Source: Roseovarius sp. (GTDB lineage Bacteria; Pseudomonadota; Alphaproteobacteria; Rhodobacterales; Rhodobacteraceae). From it: a DNA stretch of 10,250 nucleotides. Both the position numbers and the translations under genes were made by a program. The stretch is from contig JALQUE010000245.1 in NCBI GenBank assembly GCA_023260815.1, positions 1-10,250 of the forward strand, in the 5' to 3' direction. The notes beneath the pieces were generated by a model. That model was not told the origin of the DNA. It searched no databases and was given only the letters and a program-made list of their open reading frames with translations. Below are positions 6,086 through 10,250 of this stretch, piece by piece (the stretch's first letter is position 1; the number at the start of each line of letters is the position of its first letter).

Positions 6086-9000
6086 CCCTGTCGGACCTTT
6101 CCGTCCGCCGGCCCGTTCTGGCGGCTGTGGCGAGCCTGTTGCTGATCGTGTTCGGCGTCAGCGCCCTGCGGGATGTGCCGGTGCGCGAATTGCCGGATGT
6201 GGACAATGCCGTGGTGAGCGTGACCACCACCTATCGCGGGGCCGCCCCCGAGGTGATCGACACCGACATCACCGAGACGATCGAGGGCGCCATCGCGTCG
6301 ATTGCGGGCATTCGCACCATCAGCTCGGAAAGTCGGCAAGGCCGGTCGCAGGTCACCATCGAGTTCGAGCCGGGGCGCAATATCGACATTGCCGCCAATG
6401 ACGTGCGCGATGCGGTGGGCCGGGTTCTGGACACCCTGCCGGAAGACGCCGAGCAGCCCCAGGTCGAGAAGGCCGATGCGGATGCCGATCCGGTGATGCG
6501 GCTGGCCGTCACCTCGGACCGGATGACCACCGCCGAGATCACCGATTACATGGATCGGTTCGTGGTCGACCGACTGGCGACGCTGGATGGCGTGGCCAAT
6601 GTGCGGGTCTATGGCGACCGCGCCTTTGCGGTGCGCATCTGGCTGGACCGGCGCGCGCTTGCGGCGCGCAAGCTGACCATCGCGGATGTGGAAAGCGCGC
6701 TGCGGCGCAACAATGTGGAACTGCCCGCCGGTGAGGTCACGTCGATCGACCGGCAGCTATCGGTGCGGTTGAACAGCCGGCTGGCCAGTGTGGAGGATTT
6801 CCGCGATGTGGTGCTGGACCGCGTGGCGGGATACCCTGTGCGGCTGCGCGATGTGGCCCGCGTGGAGCCGGGGGTGGCCAGCGACACGACCATCGCCCGC
6901 AGTGACGGGCGCGATGCGGTGGGCATGGCGATCCAGCGCCAGAGCCAGTCGAACACGCTGCAGATCTCGAATGCCGTGCGCGCCGAGGTGGCCCGGCTGA
7001 CCCCGACCCTGCCCGAGGGCATGGAGATCATCATCGGCTCGGATGATGCGCTGTTTGTCGGCGCCTCTATCCGCGAGGTGGTGGTGGCGCTGTCGATCTC
7101 GTTGGTGCTGGTGGTGTTGGTGATCCTGCTGTTCCTGCGCAGCGTCCGGGCGACATTGATCCCGGCGATCACGATTCCGGTGTCGTTGCTGGGCTGTTTC
7201 ATCCTGATCGGGATGTGGGGCTTTTCGGTCAACACGCTGACCTTGCTGGCGATGCTGTTGGCGATTGGTCTGGTGGTGGATGACGCGATCGTGGTGTTGG
7301 AGAACATCCAGCGCCGGATCGAGAATGGCGAGACCCCGCTGGTGGCAAGCATGAAGGGCGCGCGGCAGGTGACATTCGCGGTGCTGGCCACGTCGGTCAC
7401 GCTGATCGCGGTGTTCGTGCCGCTGTCGTTCATGCCCGGCCAGGTGGGCAAGCTGTTCGTGGAATTCGGCTGGGTGATGGCGGGGACGGTGGCGATCTCG
7501 ACCTTCGTGGCGCTGAGTGCCTGCCCGGCGCTGGCGTCGAAGGTGCTGGCGTCGAAGGTGCTGAAGGCCGGCAAGGGTGCTGCGGTGGTCGATGAATACG
7601 CCGCGCGCGGCTGGATGCAGAAGGGCTATAGCGCGATCCTGAGCCGGGCGCTGCGGATGCCGCTGGTGGTGCTGACACTGGCGTTCGGGGCGACGGCTGG
7701 GGCGTATCTGTTCTATGACGGGCTGCCGAGGGAACTGGCCCCCCGCGAGGACAGGGGTGTGGGCTTTGTGCCGCTGACCGCGCCGCAGGGCAGCACGCTG
7801 GCCTATACAGATCAGGCGGCGCGTCAGGTCGAGGCGATCCTTGCGCCGCTGCGCGACGAGGGCATTGTCGAGACGGTGTTCACCTTTACCGGCTGGGGGA
7901 ACCGGGCGTGGCGCAGTTTCGTGGTGTTCCGGCTGGCGCCCTGGGACGAGCGGGATGTGCCGGTGTCGGATGTGGTGCGGCGGCTGATCCCGCAGATGAG
8001 CCAGGTGACGATTGCGCGCGGCTTTCCGGTGACGCCTGCCGGGTTGGGCCTGAGGGGCAATTCGACGCCGGTTCAGGTGGTGATCGGCGGTCCGGAATTC
8101 GACGACGTCAAGGACTGGGCGCAGGCGCTGCTCACGCGGGCCGAAGACATCGAGGGGCTGGTCAACCCGGAGATCAATTTCGAACAGAACCTGCCGCAAC
8201 TGGATGTGACCATCGACCGTGAGCGCGCCGACGATCTGGGGATCTCGGTCGAGACGGTGGCCAATACGCTGCAGACGATGCTGGCCTCGCGGGAGGTGAC
8301 GACCTTTGTCAGCCGGGGGCGCGAATATCCGGTCATTGCGCAGGCCGAGGAAGAGGACCGGCGCACGCCGTCGGATATCAACAACATCTTCGTGCGGTCG
8401 GGCGATGGAGAGACGCTGGTGCCATTGGGCGCGCTGGTGACGGTGACCGAGAATGCCGCCGCCCCGTCGCTGCGCCGGTTCGACCGGCTGCCGTCGATCC
8501 AGTTGTCGGGCGCGTTGGCGCCGGGCGCCGATCTGGGCACGGTCTTGACCCGGATCGAGGACGCGGCGGCCGAGATCCTGCCCGCCGAGGCGGCATTGGG
8601 CTATCAGGGGCAGTCGCGCACGTTCAAGGACACATCGGCGGGGGTGGGTCTGGTCTTTGCGTTGTCGATCCTGATCGTGTTTCTGGTGCTGGCGGCGCAG
8701 TTCGAAAGCTTTGTCCATCCGGTGACGATCATGCTGACGGTGCCGGCGGGTGTCGCGGGGGCGATCTACGCGATGGCGCTGACGGGGCTGTCGATCAATG
8801 TCTACAGTCAGATCGGCATAATCCTGCTGATCGGGCTGGTGGCCAAGAACGGGATCCTGATCGTGGAATTCGCCAACCAGCTGCGCGACGAAGGCAAGGA
8901 CATTCGCGAGGCGGTGCTGCAGGCCTCGGTGCTGCGGTTGCGGCCGATCGTGATGACGGTGGTGTCCACGGTGCTGGGCGCGCTGCCGCTGGTTCTGGCG

Positions 9001-9189
9001 ACGGGTGCGGGCGCGGAAAGCCGGAATGCCATCGGCACCGTCATTATCGCGGGGCTGCTGTTTGCAACGGCGATGATGCTGGTGGTGACCCCGGTTCTGT
9101 ATGACCTTCTGGCACGGTTCACGAAGCCGCGCGGGGCGGTGGAACGGGCGCTGGAAACCGAACTCGCGCAGTCGAAAAAAGCGATCTGA
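6082..9189 (+). CDS. RND multidrug-type efflux pump, inner-membrane transporter (HAE1/AcrB-like)
   Basis: At 1035 residues it has the usual length for AcrB/MexB-type pumps. It starts at ATG 6082 in an ATGA overlap with the adaptor. Seen in order: TM1 (about 10-30); first porter/docking loop; TM2-TM6 with the TM4 proton-relay pair D400/D401 in GLVVDDAIVVLENI; the hallmark FMPGQVGKLFVEF; TM7; second periplasmic loop; TM8-TM12 with K922/N923 in GLVAKNGILIVEFANQLRDEG; and LRLRPIVMT (R954, T959). These charged residues are the proton pathway of the family, so the pump should be an active proton antiporter. Substrates cannot be read from sequence; drugs, lipids or quorum signals are all possible. 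No outer-membrane channel gene is in the window. One oddity is a 15-bp tandem duplication at 7531-7560, which repeats LASKV in the central cytoplasmic loop. Confidence 0.96.
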   Translation: MTLSDLSVRRPVLAAVASLLLIVFGVSALRDVPVRELPDVDNAVVSVTTTYRGAAPEVIDTDITETIEGAIASIAGIRTISSESRQGRSQVTIEFEPGRNIDIAANDVRDAVGRVLDTLPEDAEQPQVEKADADADPVMRLAVTSDRMTTAEITDYMDRFVVDRLATLDGVANVRVYGDRAFAVRIWLDRRALAARKLTIADVESALRRNNVELPAGEVTSIDRQLSVRLNSRLASVEDFRDVVLDRVAGYPVRLRDVARVEPGVASDTTIARSDGRDAVGMAIQRQSQSNTLQISNAVRAEVARLTPTLPEGMEIIIGSDDALFVGASIREVVVALSISLVLVVLVILLFLRSVRATLIPAITIPVSLLGCFILIGMWGFSVNTLTLLAMLLAIGLVVDDAIVVLENIQRRIENGETPLVASMKGARQVTFAVLATSVTLIAVFVPLSFMPGQVGKLFVEFGWVMAGTVAISTFVALSACPALASKVLASKVLKAGKGAAVVDEYAARGWMQKGYSAILSRALRMPLVVLTLAFGATAGAYLFYDGLPRELAPREDRGVGFVPLTAPQGSTLAYTDQAARQVEAILAPLRDEGIVETVFTFTGWGNRAWRSFVVFRLAPWDERDVPVSDVVRRLIPQMSQVTIARGFPVTPAGLGLRGNSTPVQVVIGGPEFDDVKDWAQALLTRAEDIEGLVNPEINFEQNLPQLDVTIDRERADDLGISVETVANTLQTMLASREVTTFVSRGREYPVIAQAEEEDRRTPSDINNIFVRSGDGETLVPLGALVTVTENAAAPSLRRFDRLPSIQLSGALAPGADLGTVLTRIEDAAAEILPAEAALGYQGQSRTFKDTSAGVGLVFALSILIVFLVLAAQFESFVHPVTIMLTVPAGVAGAIYAMALTGLSINVYSQIGIILLIGLVAKNGILIVEFANQLRDEGKDIREAVLQASVLRLRPIVMTVVSTVLGALPLVLATGAGAESRNAIGTVIIAGLLFATAMMLVVTPVLYDLLARFTKPRGAVERALETELAQSKKAI
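7531..7560 (+). repeat. Exact 15-bp tandem duplication inside the pump gene
   Basis: CTGGCGTCGAAGGTG occurs twice back to back in frame, giving LASKVLASKV (residues 484-493) just after TM6. The reading frame is kept. Confidence 0.9.
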
Positions 9190-9273
9190 CGGCATCCGGG
9201 CGCCCTGCCCGTCCTATTGGGTCGCAGAGCGCGACAGTTGGGGTAAACTGCCGGTCAGTAACGGAGCTGACTT
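9190..9273. other. Short spacer with small dyads between the pump and tamA
   Basis: This 84-bp spacer has three short inverted repeats: CGGGC/GCCCG (9197-9211), GTCGC/GCGAC (9221-9235) and CAGTT/AACTG (9235-9250). None has a T-run, so no standard terminator is present, and no clear promoter is seen. Read-through from the pump into tamA is possible. Confidence 0.4.
9263..9266 (+). promoter_or_regulatory. Shine-Dalgarno of tamA
   Basis: GGAG lies 7 nt before TTG 9274 and supports the TTG as the start. Confidence 0.6.
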
Positions 9274-10250
9274 TTGTTCGAATCATTTTTCAAGGGCCGC
9301 AGGTGGGCGCCCGTGCTGCTGGCGGCGATGCTGTCGGCGCAGGCGGGTTGGGCCACCGAATTGGCATTGCAAGCCCCCGGCGCGCCGGAAAAGCTGACCC
9401 GGCAGCTGCAAGCGGCATCGCTGGTGCTGGGGGCCGCGCGTCGTGACGAGGCCCCGACCCCGCAAGACCTGTTGGCGGCGGCCAGAGCCGATTACGCGCG
9501 CATGATCAGTGTGCTGTACGGCGCGGGACTTTATGGTGGAGATGTGCGGATCAGCGTCGATGGCCGGGAGGCCGCCGAAATCGACCCGCTGAGCCGGATC
9601 GAGCGGATCGACAGCATCACGATCACGGTGCGGGCCGGTCCGAAATTCACCTTCTCGCAAGCCTCGGTCACGCCGCTGGCACCGGGCACCGAGCTGCCCG
9701 AGGGCTTTGCCGTGGGCAAGATCGCCGAGGCCACGATGATCGAGCAGGCGTCCAGAGCCGCGATCCGGGGCTGGAGGGAGGTTGGCCATGCCAAGGCCGA
9801 TCAGGACAGCCAGACCATCATCGCCAACCACGACAGCGCCATGCTGGCCGCCGATATCCGGCTGCGGCCTGGCCCCCGCCTGAGGTTTGGCGATCTGATC
9901 GTCACGCAAACCGGGCGCGTGCGCCCCGAGCGCATCCGGCAGATCGCGGGCCTGCCCAGTGGCGAGGTGTATTCCCCCGACGAGGTGAGCGATGCCGGTG
10001 AGCGGCTGCGCCGGACCGGCACATTCCAGTCGGTCGCCTTGCAGGAGGCCGAGGAGATCGGACCGGGTGACACGCTGGATATCGAGGTGCAGGTCGCCGA
10101 CGAGCGCCCACGGCGGATCGGGATCGGTGCCGAAGTGTCGTCGCTGGAAGGTGTGACCCTGTCGGGGTTCTGGCTGCACCGCAATCTTCTGGGCGGGGCG
10201 GAAAGACTGCGGCTGGATGCAGAAGTCGGCGGGATCGGCGGCGACTCGGG
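9274..10250 (+). CDS. tamA: TamA-type outer membrane assembly protein, Omp85 family (5' part)
   Basis: The frame is open from TTG 9274 to the right edge (325 complete codons) and is truncated by the window. The start is supported by GGAG 7 nt upstream and by an immediate Sec signal peptide (KGRRWAPVLLAAMLSAQA, cleavage near residue 24 or 27). POTRA-like repeats follow. Visible landmarks are PQDLLAAARADYARMISVLY, YGGDVRISVDGREA, ITVRAGPKFTFS, then AADIRLRPGPRLRFGDLIV and RVRPERIRQIAGLPSGEVY, then RLRRTGTFQSVALQEAE. After RRIGIGAEVSSLEGVTLSGF and HRNLLGGAERL the beta-barrel begins. Omp85-family TamA sits in the outer membrane and, with inner-membrane-anchored TamB, helps assemble outer-membrane proteins and may move lipids. 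tamB is usually the next gene and would lie outside the window. The match to alphaproteobacterial TamA is strong from memory of family sequences; BamA is less likely because the POTRA region looks shorter. Confidence 0.88.
   Translation, partial: MFESFFKGRRWAPVLLAAMLSAQAGWATELALQAPGAPEKLTRQLQAASLVLGAARRDEAPTPQDLLAAARADYARMISVLYGAGLYGGDVRISVDGREAAEIDPLSRIERIDSITITVRAGPKFTFSQASVTPLAPGTELPEGFAVGKIAEATMIEQASRAAIRGWREVGHAKADQDSQTIIANHDSAMLAADIRLRPGPRLRFGDLIVTQTGRVRPERIRQIAGLPSGEVYSPDEVSDAGERLRRTGTFQSVALQEAEEIGPGDTLDIEVQVADERPRRIGIGAEVSSLEGVTLSGFWLHRNLLGGAERLRLDAEVGGIGGDS

Noticed and set aside
6757..9195. 812-residue open frame on the minus strand
   Set aside because: It lies wholly antisense to the well-recognised RND pump. 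Its composition is Arg/His/Gln-rich, typical of a shadow frame in GC-rich DNA, and no domain is visible.
9197..9250. Terminator between the pump and tamA
   Set aside because: The dyads are only 5 bp with no T-run.
9283..10179. 298-residue open frame on the minus strand
   Set aside because: It is antisense to tamA, whose own frame has signal peptide, ribosome site and POTRA-like repeats.

Overview
The window looks like chromosomal DNA of an alphaproteobacterium, most likely Rhodobacterales (Rhodobacteraceae/Roseobacter group). This rests on the high GC content, the style of the TamA, RND and corrinoid-methyltransferase proteins, and frequent TTG/GTG starts. It is inference from protein recognition, not a database result. 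I see no RNA gene, CRISPR array, insertion sequence or phage gene.

Layout. (1) Positions 1-569 hold the 3' part of a pterin-binding (DHPS-like) methyltetrahydrofolate:corrinoid methyltransferase, closed by a clear intrinsic terminator at 605-636. (2) A convergent spacer carries four tandem 11-bp units at 689-732. (3) Positions 750-4663 form a self-contained signalling locus. It has a NarL/FixJ-type response regulator on the minus strand, a repeat-rich divergent promoter region, a secreted SUOX-fold (oxidoreductase molybdopterin-binding-like) protein with no cysteine in its mature part, and a large tripartite hybrid histidine kinase. The kinase order is TM, periplasmic helical domain, TM, PAS, HisKA, HATPase, receiver, HPt. 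(4) A 288-bp non-coding stretch (4664-4951) holds an imperfect hairpin, a perfect spaced palindrome and a plausible promoter. (5) Positions 4952-9189 encode an RND efflux pair (periplasmic adaptor plus HAE1-type inner-membrane pump) with a 4-bp ATGA overlap and no outer-membrane channel gene in the window. (6) From 9274 to the window end runs the 5' part of a TamA-type outer-membrane assembly protein (signal peptide, POTRA-like repeats, start of the barrel region).

How the parts work together. The kinase has every residue for a four-step phosphorelay: H373, then D665, then H795, then D54 of the divergently encoded regulator. The small secreted protein sits 32 bp upstream of the kinase and is probably co-transcribed with it. 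I infer that it is a periplasmic sensing partner, a former or pseudo molybdopterin-fold enzyme that reports to the kinase's periplasmic domain. This is the most interesting part of the window. The repeats between the two divergent transcription units are natural candidates for the regulator's own binding sites. The adaptor/pump pair should export small molecules by proton antiport and must borrow a TolC-like channel from elsewhere. tamA has its own ribosome binding site and is probably followed by tamB outside the window.

Start codons are notable. The secreted protein (GTG), the kinase, the adaptor and tamA (all TTG) appear to use non-ATG starts, and three of these choices are supported by Shine-Dalgarno placement.
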